This document shows, one piece after another, positions 17,051-25,414 of a stretch of DNA of 64,000 nt; the stretch's first letter is position 1, and each line of letters opens with the position of its first letter. Source of the DNA: Scytonema hofmannii PCC 7110 (GTDB lineage: Bacteria; Cyanobacteriota; Cyanobacteriia; Cyanobacteriales; Nostocaceae); assembly GCF_000346485.2 (NCBI RefSeq), contig NZ_KQ976354.1, positions 9,568,341-9,632,340 on the forward strand, given 5' to 3'. Under the pieces are notes generated by a model. That model saw only the letters and a program-made list of their open reading frames with translations. It was not told where the DNA came from and searched no databases. The position numbers and the translations under genes are program-made.

Positions 17051-17806
17051 TTAACCAATTTGAGAAGCTTTTTTACGACGCAAGCCCAACAAACCAGCTA
17101 CTGCCATTGCACCCAAGCCCAAAGTGGTTGTTGGTTCGGGTACTGCTTTTGTAGCTGCTAGTCCAGACAACCGAACACCGTCACCAGTGGTAAATTTGCT
17201 GCTATTGATACCGTAGTTTTTGCCAGGGTTACCCATTTGAATCACAAAGGATTTGACGTTCTTCAAAGTTAATGACTGGGTACCATCGTTAGGTCCGGCG
17301 TTAAGCAGAGTGCTAATGCTTTGTCCATTCACTTCTAGAATGCCACTGAAACCACTGTCTTCTACGTCAACAAAATCCAGTGACACTTCTTCATATGCCT
17401 TGTCAAAGTTGAACAAGAAACGACCAACTTCTAATTGACCAGTTTCAGGTAGTGAACCATCAGACTCGATAGCAACAGGACGGTACCAGTATTGAGTAGC
17501 ATCAGGATTGGTGCCAAGGTCTGTTGCCTTGAATTTAATTCCTAAACCCCAGCTATTTGCAGTGCCATTCTTGTCAACAAATAAACGGCTACCTCCAAAC
17601 TGACTGTTGTAATTTAAGCTTTCAACACTAAAGCCCATGGATGTTGTGTCAATACAAGTAGAAGAAACGCAACCTAAGTTGGTTGTGATTTCACCTTCTT
17701 GCTGAGGAATCAAAGAAATAGCATGAGCGGCTGGCATAGCAGCAGCTAAACCCATACTTAAACTTGTTCCTAAAATTGTTGCTGCTACTAAATTGAACTT
17801 TTGCAT
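17051..17806 (-). CDS. PEP-CTERM sorting domain protein (LEVG-containing type)
   Basis: A 251-residue secreted protein. The signal peptide (MQKFNLVAATILGTSLSMGL, cleaved near AHA-IS) is followed by a beta-rich domain containing QLEVGRFLFNFDKAYEEVSL and the strand VDVEDSGFSGILEVNGQSIS. The C-terminal sorting signal VPEPTTTLGLGAMAVAGLLG plus the basic tail LRRKKASQIG is a classic PEP-CTERM anchor, recognised and cleaved by an exosortase on the way to the surface. The single Cys pair (GCVSSTC) may form a disulphide. Function is unknown; members are extracellular-matrix or sheath candidates. Confidence 0.93.
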   Translation of the reverse strand: MQKFNLVAATILGTSLSMGLAAAMPAAHAISLIPQQEGEITTNLGCVSSTCIDTTSMGFSVESLNYNSQFGGSRLFVDKNGTANSWGLGIKFKATDLGTNPDATQYWYRPVAIESDGSLPETGQLEVGRFLFNFDKAYEEVSLDFVDVEDSGFSGILEVNGQSISTLLNAGPNDGTQSLTLKNVKSFVIQMGNPGKNYGINSSKFTTGDGVRLSGLAATKAVPEPTTTLGLGAMAVAGLLGLRRKKASQIG

Positions 17807-18370
17807 AACTTGCTCCCGATTAGATTAGCCCTATTAAATACGGGCAGCAGTTTTAATTTTTTGCCCGCTCTTTACATTCACTAATTTAGCCATCTTTTTT
17901 TCAATCGAGAAGTCTAAAAAGCAGAATTGATACAATCTTGATTTTGATATTTATGATTGTATTTTTGTCAGTAGAAATAACTAATACTTAAAAATGATTT
18001 GAGTTCTTTCATTCAAGTTTCAAGTTGATAGTATTACTGAATTTTGTTTTACATTACGTAAGTAATTCTCTACCAAGTGTCTTTACTTAAGCTTAAAAAC
18101 ATAATGGGGTTAAAGCCTTTACCAGCATAGGAGAGAACCGTTGAAGTCCAGCTATATTTTGCGATCGCGCTTCTCAACCTCTCAAGTTCTTTTTGTTTAC
18201 TCAACAATCAATTCCAAATTGCTGTAGTTTTCCGATAAACTACTGGAAGAATTTGTACTGAGTTTTGGGATTTTTAGATCAAAAATAAGTATAAAAAATA
18301 CTAAGTAATTTTGAGAAAATTTAGGACTGACGAACTGCGATCGACCATATTGCTCAGACAAGCTAGAACA
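17807..18370. other. Intergenic region upstream of the PEP-CTERM gene
   Basis: About 560 bp, AT-rich, expected to contain the PEP-CTERM promoter. Only short accidental frames are present; the 87-codon minus-strand frame across 18197-18460 runs into a MITE and is not credible. Confidence 0.45.
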
Positions 18371-18497
18371 GAAACCCTCCAAGCAATAAATTACCCATCT
18401 TGTGGGACGGGCGTCCTCGCCCGTTCTATATGAGTAGGGGTTGTGAGCACCGCACCACAAGAAATTTTGGGAAATTTTTTTATTTGGAAGTCCCTAA
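18371..18497. mobile_element. MITE-like element, GGGACTTCCAA family, copy 2
   Basis: Its interior is close to copy 1 (TTGTGGGACGGGCGTCCTCG and GCACCACAAGAAATTTTGGG), and the right end reads TTATTTGGAAGTCCCTA. The left end (CCTCCAAGCAATAAATTA) is degenerate. The right end abuts the NblB-like reading frame and supplies its TAG stop codon. Confidence 0.75.
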
Positions 18498-19159
18498 GAC
18501 TCGCTTAAAGACTTTTTCGCTTCTGTTGCAACTGCTTCTACTTCATCTTTTGCCAAAGTTTCCAATACAGGTTTGGCATCTGCACTACCTAAACGCCTGA
18601 GAGCTTGCGCTAGTCTATACCGAAGTTGCCAATCTGGATTTGTGACAAATGGAGCTAAAAGGGGAACTGCTTGTGGATCGCCTAGCTCTCCCAAAGAACC
18701 AATCGCAGCTGTAATAACTAGCTCATTATTGGAAGCGAGTGCTTCTTTGAGCAACTCAAAGGCTCTTGGATCTCCTAACTCTCCTAATGCAGCAATAATG
18801 CTCAACTGGACAATCCATTCTTTGCTTGTACGGTAAACCTGTTGTAAATCTTGAAAAGCTTCCTGTAGCTTAAGAGCGCCCAAACAATCTGCTGCGGCTG
18901 CTTGTACATCAGCTTCTGGATCGTTGAAAAGGCGATCGCGCAGCACGTTTAAGGTTAAATCTATATTTTCATTGCCTAAGGTATCCAATTGACTGACGGC
19001 TGAGTAACGCACGCGAGAATTGCTGTCATTTATAGCGCTTTGGATTAACTCATAGCCTATAGATGGTTCTAATTGACGAACGAGATTTACTGCACGCAAG
19101 CGATCGCCCAAATCTTGCGAGCTAAGCATTTGCTTAACAGATTCTGGAGTAGTACTCAT
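18494..19159 (-). CDS. nblB: HEAT-repeat protein, NblB-like (phycobilisome degradation)
   Basis: A 221-residue all-helical protein made of HEAT/PBS-lyase-like repeats, for example SRVRYSAVSQLDTLGNENID, EADVQAAAADCLGALK and ITAAIGSLGELGDPQAVPLL. Length and sequence resemble cyanobacterial NblB proteins, which are related to phycocyanobilin lyases and are needed for phycobilisome disassembly during nutrient stress. Other HEAT-repeat lyase relatives are possible, so the name is tentative. No phycobiliprotein genes are near. The stop TAG (18496-18494) lies at the junction with a MITE, so the original C-terminus may have been altered. Confidence 0.72.
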   Translation of the reverse strand: MSTTPESVKQMLSSQDLGDRLRAVNLVRQLEPSIGYELIQSAINDSNSRVRYSAVSQLDTLGNENIDLTLNVLRDRLFNDPEADVQAAAADCLGALKLQEAFQDLQQVYRTSKEWIVQLSIIAALGELGDPRAFELLKEALASNNELVITAAIGSLGELGDPQAVPLLAPFVTNPDWQLRYRLAQALRRLGSADAKPVLETLAKDEVEAVATEAKKSLSES

Positions 19160-19162
19160 TTT

Positions 19163-19262
19163 TTTGTTAGTGGTTAGTGGTTAATAGTTAGTGGTTAATG
19201 GTTAGTGGTTAGTGGTTAGGGGTAGAAACATTCAACAACTAACAACTAACAACTAACAACTA
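19163..19262. repeat. TTAGTGG / CAACTAA heptamer repeats
   Basis: Roughly seven TTAGTGG-type units then several ACTAACA units between the CBS-domain gene and the NblB-like gene. The last units overlap the 3' end of the CBS gene. Confidence 0.8.
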
Positions 19263-19727
19263 ACTGTCTTGACTTGCTGCCATTGCTCGGATAATATCAC
19301 CACGGGTAAGAATACCAATGACTTGACTCTCGCTGTCAAGTACTGGAAGACGGTGAATATTGCGATCGTGCATGAGCCTAGCTGCTTCTGTTACAGTTTT
19401 GTCAGGAAAAATTGTGATGGGGTTGTGACTCATCACTTCGCCAACTGTTTGCCCTAATGCTTTATGTAAGTCACGTTCATAAGTACCGGGATTCTGTAAA
19501 TAGATAACGCTGTCAAGAAACATTATGTAAGCCGGAGGTGTCACCCCTGTTTCTTGCCACATTAAATCTGTTTCCGAGATAATGCCTACCAATTTCCCGG
19601 TATTGTCTATAACGGGTAGTCCGCTGATTCGTCGCTCTGCCAAAATTTGAATGGCTTCCTTCAAAGGAGTTTCAGGTCGCACAACAACTGGGTTATGGCT
19701 CATGATATCGGCAACGGTTTTAGGCAT
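19260..19727 (-). CDS. Two-CBS-domain protein
   Basis: A 155-residue protein consisting of a CBS pair and little else. The first CBS covers about residues 1-60 (TVADIMSHNPVVVRPETPLK, RRISGLPVIDNTGKLVGIIS), the second about 90-150 (VGEVMSHNPITIFPDKTVTE, NIHRLPVLDSESQVIGILTR). CBS pairs bind adenine nucleotides and act as energy or redox sensors; in plants and cyanobacteria single-pair proteins of this size have been linked to thioredoxin regulation. No partner enzyme is fused or adjacent. It is preceded upstream by an SLH lipoprotein gene in the same direction with repeat sequence between. Confidence 0.93.
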   Translation of the reverse strand: MPKTVADIMSHNPVVVRPETPLKEAIQILAERRISGLPVIDNTGKLVGIISETDLMWQETGVTPPAYIMFLDSVIYLQNPGTYERDLHKALGQTVGEVMSHNPITIFPDKTVTEAARLMHDRNIHRLPVLDSESQVIGILTRGDIIRAMAASQDS

Positions 19728-19869
19728 TTGCTTGCTGTCACTTTCTATTTACTTCATTGCCATCATTGTATGTAATTGCCGTAGCAATAACCCTCTTCCT
19801 ATTCACACATTTTAACCAAAAACAGTGACCAGTAAACAGTGACCAGTAAACAGTGACCAGTGACCAGTG

Positions 19870-21294
19870 TCAATTGGGTGGACGCTTAACATTTAATGCT
19901 TCAGTAGCTGATATTCCCTCGCCTTGAGTCCCAACGTACCACAAAACTGCTGCTGCCTCAGCACGAGTGACTGGCTTTTTCGGCTGAAATAGTGTGGTGT
20001 ATCCAAATACACGTCGGATATTTGATTGTTCGCCATTCTGATGATCTGCCAGAATTGCTCGCAATGCTTTAGGGTCTATTTTCCCAGCATCCTGAAAACC
20101 CCAAGTTTGCTTGATTGCTTCTAAATTGGCATTTGGTAAGGCTTGGCGTATATCCAAAGGCACTTTCCACAAAATCAATTGTTCTCGTGTCAGAGGTGCG
20201 CCGGAACGAAACAATACTGCTGTAGAATCTCCTGATAAAAGGCTGGGAATTAATCCAGCTTCAGCTAATCCCTGAATCACTGGGAAATCTGGGTCGGTTT
20301 TTGGAACATCACTAAAAGCAGGTTGAGAACCAGAGGATGCTAAGCGAATCTGTTTGGCTGGATCGCTGGCATATATAGTATTGTTAGCAGTGACTAGCCA
20401 ACGAGCATATTCACGTCGAGCAATAATTTTATTGGGTTCAAATTGGTTTGTTGCAACACCTCGATCGCTCTTAGCAGCATTTGAGCTTACGGATAAGACG
20501 CCCAACTCAGCTAAATCTCGAATGTATCTTTGGAATTCTTGGGGTGCTTTGCTTAAATCGCTAAATTCTTGAGGATTAGAAATTGCTGTGGCGTTGGCGG
20601 TAATGTTGGTTGGTTCGGAAGTTGTATTTGGTTGCGTTATTGGTTCGTTCGATCGCACCGGACCGACAAACTGTGATTCACTAGGTTGTGGAACTTCCGT
20701 TGCAGTTGTTTCGGGGCTGGAGGTAGGAGTTGGGGTAGCTTGTGCTATTGCTGTAGAATTTGGTTGATAATCAATCACTATCTCAGTTGAGGTTTGTGGT
20801 TGATTGGGTGCGGCGTTAGTGACAGTTTTGGGCTGAATAGAAACTTTGAGTAACAAGCGATCGCGTCGCGCCTCAATGAAATTTCCCTGCTCGTTGGACT
20901 GTTGTACAATTTGCCAGTTGTTTGCTGGAAGTTGTTGGAGATAGTAGCTAGCAATGATATTACTGGGGTCAATGCTCACCCAGCGAGTTGATGATGCACC
21001 TAGTTTTTCATCACTAGGTGGTGTCACTTCTTGCAAATTGGCATTGGGATATAAAGGGATATCCTTGGGAAAATCAGCAGGTAAGTTAACTGTTGCTCGA
21101 TTGGTTTGCTGTTGTTGGTTTGTGCTTGCTTCTTGAGAAGCAAGACTAACTGGGTTACTGCTTAGCTTCGGATCTGCTGCCAAAGACCGCTCAATTTCTT
21201 TGGCAGTTGGACTATTGGCACAGGCTGTTAACGCAGCTAGTAGAACAGCCACACTTATCGCAACAACTGGACGTTTACTTTGCAACACGGACAA
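19870..21294 (-). CDS. SLH-domain lipoprotein
   Basis: A 474-residue exported protein. The N-terminus has a hydrophobic core ending in the lipobox LLAALTAC, making Cys25 a lipidation site. Residues about 70-190 form a small domain (LPADFPKDIPLYPNANLQEV, SYYLQQLPANNWQIVQQSNE) found in cyanobacterial surface proteins. A Ser/Thr/Pro-rich linker follows. From about 245 to 460 there are S-layer-homology-type repeats (SDLSKAPQEFQRYIRDLAEL, PAFSDVPKTDPDFPVIQGLA, KPVTRAEAAAVLWYVGTQGE). SLH domains bind secondary wall polymers or peptidoglycan. Start is uncertain: TTG at 21294, GTG at 21288 or TTG at 21285; no ATG fits. Confidence 0.88.
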   Translation of the reverse strand: MSVLQSKRPVVAISVAVLLAALTACANSPTAKEIERSLAADPKLSSNPVSLASQEASTNQQQQTNRATVNLPADFPKDIPLYPNANLQEVTPPSDEKLGASSTRWVSIDPSNIIASYYLQQLPANNWQIVQQSNEQGNFIEARRDRLLLKVSIQPKTVTNAAPNQPQTSTEIVIDYQPNSTAIAQATPTPTSSPETTATEVPQPSESQFVGPVRSNEPITQPNTTSEPTNITANATAISNPQEFSDLSKAPQEFQRYIRDLAELGVLSVSSNAAKSDRGVATNQFEPNKIIARREYARWLVTANNTIYASDPAKQIRLASSGSQPAFSDVPKTDPDFPVIQGLAEAGLIPSLLSGDSTAVLFRSGAPLTREQLILWKVPLDIRQALPNANLEAIKQTWGFQDAGKIDPKALRAILADHQNGEQSNIRRVFGYTTLFQPKKPVTRAEAAAVLWYVGTQGEGISATEALNVKRPPN

Positions 21295-21359
21295 CCATAA
21301 ATGAGCAGATCAATTTCTACAGTAGCGCAGAGTGGGACGATTTACGGTGATGTTGAGTC

Positions 21360-22541
21360 CTATACTTTTGGACAAAGTTTATCACAAATATCTAATAGTT
21401 TTTCAGCCGCACCCCTAGGAGAAAAATGCTCAGCAACATATTGACTGGACAGCAAACCTCGGTGAAGTGCTTCAACTGGATTCTCCAGACACTCTCTCAT
21501 ACAATTGGCTAATCCGTTTGCATCTTCATTGTCAAAAAACCAGTTGAAAGGTCCAGCTACTTCTGGCAGTCCTCCCATTTTTGAGACAATGGAGCTTGTT
21601 TGAACGCTAGAAGCTTCTAAGACCACATAAGGAGCTGGATCTTGCCAACGAGAAGGAGCGATCAGAGCCACAGCGCTCTGAACTTCTAAAAGGGCTTCTT
21701 GATTTGGCAATTTACCTAAAAAACTAACGCTCTTTAAAATTCCTAATTTGGATGCTAACTGTTTCAATTCCTGAGCTTGACCTCCGTCTCCAATGAGGGC
21801 AACTTGAAATTCTTTATTTTCATTTTGTAAAATTTGTACAGCCCTCAATAAAATATCAACTCCTTTATCTGCATCTAATCTACCAACAAATATAAATTTA
21901 TAAGGTTTAGATAAGTTTTCTAAAGTTTTACTAATCTTGTGAGGCTGAATTTTAATAGGATTATACAACGTAGAAACTGACCAAGGAAAAGCACAAGATT
22001 CACCTAAAAAATTACTGCAAGCTATATGAGAATTAGCTAATAATGTAGTAGTTAAACGAGTCAACAATTTGGCCCATTTTACAACAGTATATAACTTCCA
22101 TTTAAGAGGATAGTTTGCTTTCGGCAGTGTCCTTTTGAATTCTTCTCTCAACCGTTGTGTAAACTTCATCGGCTCATAATAGCTATGAATAGAGTGGTAA
22201 AAGGTATAATGATATTTAATAATTATCTTTTTTCCTAAAATTTTACAAAGAAGCGCAAAAAGTAAGTCATTGGAATTCATGTGAACTATATCGGCCCAAA
22301 ATACGTAGCTTAACCATTTTTGAAAATTATCTTGTCTTGTTGAAATGGTTTTAATTTTAATAGATTTTGCTTCTAACTCTGGTATGACTGAGTTAATGTA
22401 AGTTAAAACTCCGCTGATTTCATTGTTATAGTGGCGATGCTGGATCAAAAGCTTCAGATTCAAAAGTTGTTTTTCTTTTTCAACCTTGTCATCCACTAGA
22501 TAAGGGAGAAAAACAGCAACATGAAATGGATTTTTGGACAT
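21360..22541 (-). CDS. Glycosyltransferase family 4 protein
   Basis: A 393-residue GT-B fold transferase. The C-terminal half shows the GT4 nucleotide-sugar site: KFIFVGRLDADKGVDILLRA, VALIGDGGQ, VSFLGKLPNQEALL, then ALIAPSRWQDPAPYVVLEAS with the E-x7-E arrangement and the glycine-rich SKMGGLPEVAG. The N-terminal half is less conserved and recognises the acceptor. Substrates cannot be predicted; it is likely to build exopolysaccharide, lipopolysaccharide or glycolipid. ATG at 22541 is preferred over GTG at 22547. It is a single gene, not in a polysaccharide cluster. Base composition is more AT-rich than its neighbours, which may hint at transfer. Confidence 0.9.
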   Translation of the reverse strand: MSKNPFHVAVFLPYLVDDKVEKEKQLLNLKLLIQHRHYNNEISGVLTYINSVIPELEAKSIKIKTISTRQDNFQKWLSYVFWADIVHMNSNDLLFALLCKILGKKIIIKYHYTFYHSIHSYYEPMKFTQRLREEFKRTLPKANYPLKWKLYTVVKWAKLLTRLTTTLLANSHIACSNFLGESCAFPWSVSTLYNPIKIQPHKISKTLENLSKPYKFIFVGRLDADKGVDILLRAVQILQNENKEFQVALIGDGGQAQELKQLASKLGILKSVSFLGKLPNQEALLEVQSAVALIAPSRWQDPAPYVVLEASSVQTSSIVSKMGGLPEVAGPFNWFFDNEDANGLANCMRECLENPVEALHRGLLSSQYVAEHFSPRGAAEKLLDICDKLCPKV

Positions 22542-22689
22542 ACTCACTTCTTGGTCTTGCAGTATATATGTATAGTTCCCAAAAAACCAAACAAAGTAAC
22601 ATTGTCTCGTTTGCCATGAAAAATTGCTGGCTCCCTTAAAAACGATGGGGCCAAATATGCACCAGTACTGTAGTTTAATTCCACAGACT

Positions 22690-23190
22690 CACGAAGCAAT
22701 CAAAGTTGTAGGTGTTAGTTCCACGAAAGGGCAAGTGCCGAATGGCACGTTACAAGGAAGGCTAAAAAACTGATAGAACAAAGGTTTCCTCAAATTAACC
22801 CAAATTCTAACTCTCGCTGTCGTACTAAGTTCCTCTCTATAGTTGGCAGTTATCAGCAACTATCTTAGGTGGTAAACTGAGAGTAAACCCGCTCTTTGCT
22901 TCTAAAGATGAACAAGGGTAGAGTTCGCTAATAATTCCGTGCAACCGATTTGGGAATGTTATTGGCGAGCAAATATGTGCTGGGCAACATCTGAAAAAAT
23001 TAGTGTCAGTTCTTGTATCAATCAACCAGCAAGTACATATTCAGTATGCCTTTGAGTTTGGCGAAACAGGTTGATAAGAGCGAAATATTGCCCTCAAAGG
23101 AGAGGTAAGGGTGATTTTTAGGAGAAGATCTGGTCAAAAAACAATCAGAAGGCTAAAAAGAATGTATCTCATCTTAAAAACCAGTGTGGG
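22690..23190 (+). pseudogene. Possible decayed coding region, identity unknown
   Basis: Successive plus-strand pieces look protein-like but lie in different frames or are cut by stops: HEAIKVVGVSSTKGQVPNG near 22700, KKLIEQRFPQINPNSNSRC near 22770, LSATILGGKLRVNPLFASKD near 22850, and an uninterrupted run of about 50 codons near 22925-23077 containing CAGQHLKKLVSVLVSINQQ. The pattern suggests a gene broken by several frameshifts and at least one stop. I do not recognise the family. It could be chance. Confidence 0.25.
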
Positions 23191-23324
23191 ATAGGACTAT
23201 GAAGAATCTAAAATAGATATTAAATTAAAAAAAACAGAGGGACTATTCCAGCGACAACCGCCAGTCAATTTTACGAACACAATTACGCGTCGTCGGTTTG
23301 TTACCAGTGCTGAAACACGAATAC

Positions 23325-24512
23325 ATGCAACTTTACCAGAATCGGCCTATTTATTCTGAGGCTCCACTACAGCTGCTACTTTTTGTCGATGGACGCCCAA
23401 AGTCCAGACAGCAGGTACAGCGAATCCTTTCATACTTAGAAGAATTACAGGCTGACTGTAAGTTTGAACTACAGATCGTAGATGTAGGACAAAAGCCCTA
23501 CTTGGCGGAACACTTTAAACTGGTAGCAACGCCAGCTCTTATCAAAATCCATCCGGAACCAAGACAAATTTTGGCTGGTAGTAACATTACATCTCAATTG
23601 AAAACTTGGTGGCCTCGATGGCAAGCTGCTGTTGACGCGTATTTAGAGTTACAAAATACTTTACGCGAAAATACGGTTGACAATTGTCTGAATCAGGAGA
23701 AAAAATCTACAATCGGTTCGCTAGCTGTTTCAGAAGAACTTTTACACCTCTCGGATGAAATCTTTCGCTTAAAACAAGAAAAAGAAAAACTTCAAGAACA
23801 GTTACAGTTCAAAGACCGAGTCATTGCCATGTTAGCCCACGACCTTCGCAATCCCCTCACTGCGACTTCCATAGCTATAGATACCTTACAATCTAACTTC
23901 AACGTGGAACAAGGTACTTTTGACCGCATCACACCAAAGATGACGGTACACTTATTTAAACAAGCTCGCATCCAAACTAAGATAATAGACAGGATGATTA
24001 CTGACCTTCTACAGGTCAGTCGCGGCAGTGAAAAGGAATTTTATATCCAACCTCAGAAGATAGACTTGGGCAAACTTTGTTCAGAGGTACTAGAAGAGTT
24101 ACGCGATCGCTACACAGCAAAATCTCATACTCTGACAAAAGACATCCCGAAAGACTTACCCAACGTCTATGCCGATCCAGAACGCATACGGCAAGTGCTG
24201 ATGAATTTGTTGGACAATGCCATTAAATATACTCCTGAAGGCGGTACTATTGCCGTCTCCGGACTGCACCGTACAACTCAAAAAGTTCAATTTAGTGTTG
24301 GTGATACCGGTCCCGGTATTCCCGAAGAAAATCGAGAACGCATTTTTGAAAATCACTTCCGCTTAGAAAGAGATGAAACCATCGAAGGTTACGGAATTGG
24401 TTTGTGTTTGTGTCAGCGCGTTATCCGAGCACACTACGGTCAAATTTGGGTAGATGCTGCTCCTGAAGGTGGAGCATGGTTCCACTTTACATTACCAGTG
24501 TATCCAAATTAG
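23325..24512 (+). CDS. sasA: Circadian clock output histidine kinase SasA
   Basis: A 395-residue sensor kinase. The N-terminal thioredoxin-like KaiB-fold domain ([40 protein letters not shown]) docks on KaiC. A coiled linker ([17 protein letters not shown]) leads to the dimerisation box [20 protein letters not shown] with His172, followed by the ATPase boxes N ([14 protein letters not shown]), G1 ([20 protein letters not shown]) and G2 ([11 protein letters not shown]). SasA passes clock phase from KaiC to the response regulator RpaA. ATG at 23325 fits known SasA N-termini ([16 protein letters not shown]); the frame is open to TTG 23298. No kai gene is in the window. Confidence 0.95.
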   Translation: MQLYQNRPIYSEAPLQLLLFVDGRPKSRQQVQRILSYLEELQADCKFELQIVDVGQKPYLAEHFKLVATPALIKIHPEPRQILAGSNITSQLKTWWPRWQAAVDAYLELQNTLRENTVDNCLNQEKKSTIGSLAVSEELLHLSDEIFRLKQEKEKLQEQLQFKDRVIAMLAHDLRNPLTATSIAIDTLQSNFNVEQGTFDRITPKMTVHLFKQARIQTKIIDRMITDLLQVSRGSEKEFYIQPQKIDLGKLCSEVLEELRDRYTAKSHTLTKDIPKDLPNVYADPERIRQVLMNLLDNAIKYTPEGGTIAVSGLHRTTQKVQFSVGDTGPGIPEENRERIFENHFRLERDETIEGYGIGLCLCQRVIRAHYGQIWVDAAPEGGAWFHFTLPVYPN

Positions 24513-24582
24513 TTAGTGGTTAGTAGTTAGTGGTTAGTGGAGAGCGACTAACAACCAACAACTAACAACTATCAACTAACAA

Positions 24583-25008
24583 CTAACCCTTCCTCAAAAC
24601 CTCAATAATTTGAAGATTGGCTTCGGGAAAAGTAAATGTTTCCAACTCACCTACACTCACCCAACGGACTTCATCACACTCAAGGGGTTGCGGAATACCT
24701 GAAAGATAGCGACATTCATGAACTGTAAGAGTCACTCGTAAGTGAGTGTAGGTGTGGTTAATTGTCACTAAATGTTTGCCAACCTCAATTTCAATCCCCA
24801 ATTCTTCTTGTATTTCGCGTTTGATGCACTCAGACACTGTCTCATTTGGCTCAACTTTACCTCCAGGAAATTCCCACAAACCCCCCATGACTCCCTCTAG
24901 ACGTCGGCGATCGATTAAAATTTGTCCTGAGTCATTTTTGATTATGGCAACACCGATGATTTTATGGGGTTTGGAACTGTCATCTAATTTCTGGACAAAA
25001 CTAACCAT
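24583..25008 (-). CDS. mutT: MutT-like NUDIX hydrolase (8-oxo-dGTP diphosphatase type)
   Basis: A 141-residue NUDIX protein. The Nudix box is complete, from GGLWEFPGGKVEPNE through TVSECIKREIQEELGIEI, matching Gx5Ex7REUxEExGU. IGVAIIKNDSGQILIDRRR before it and HTYTHLRVTLTVHECRYL after it are typical of MutT, which removes oxidised GTP/dGTP from the nucleotide pool. The C-terminal WVSVGELETFTFPEANLQII also fits MutT. The frame is open to 25065, but ATG at 25008 (MVSFVQKLDDSSKPHK) fits the family length. Its 3' end overlaps heptamer repeats. It is convergent with sasA. Confidence 0.88.
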   Translation of the reverse strand: MVSFVQKLDDSSKPHKIIGVAIIKNDSGQILIDRRRLEGVMGGLWEFPGGKVEPNETVSECIKREIQEELGIEIEVGKHLVTINHTYTHLRVTLTVHECRYLSGIPQPLECDEVRWVSVGELETFTFPEANLQIIEVLRKG

Positions 25009-25093
25009 TACTAGACTTTTTAAGTATGAGAAAACTTTAATCATAATATAGTAAAATCTAGTCATGTAGCATCAAGCCGAGGATAAACATGAC

Positions 25094-25217
25094 ATGAAAC
25101 TTGGGGACTACGCAAAAGCAATAGGTATTTCCGCAAGGGACAGCATGGAGATACTTGAAAGCTCTTAAGATTCCATACCCCACAAAGCAACTAGACACAG
25201 GGACTGCGAACGCTTGA
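25094..25217 (+). pseudogene. Decayed IS607-type TnpA (serine recombinase) N-terminus
   Basis: The first frame reads MKLGDYAKAIGISAR, the MerR-like helix-turn-helix start of IS607-family recombinases. After one frame change at the AGGGAC stretch the next frame continues TAWRYLKALKIPYPTKQLDT and GTANA, then a stop. Together they reproduce the TnpA N-terminus. The catalytic resolvase domain is absent. It lies directly upstream of tnpB, the normal IS607 gene order, so this was a two-gene element whose recombinase has been lost. Confidence 0.7.
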
Positions 25218-25414
25218 CGCTCACCCTATTCCGCCAGGGTTGACGGTCACGCATTGTCCAATCATTTTCCCTTGTGAATGTGGGATTCAGTTACCAAAGA
25301 CACCGTACATTCACCGGGGCAATGCCAGGAAGGAAAGTTTGATTTAATCAATAAATATACTGAAATATCTTAGAATAGTTCGAGGTCGAAGTTCCCCCTT
25401 TGTCAGTTGTGAAG

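Noticed and set aside
18197-18460. Minus-strand frame of 87 codons
   Set aside because: It starts within a MITE and shows no protein-like pattern or ribosome-binding site.
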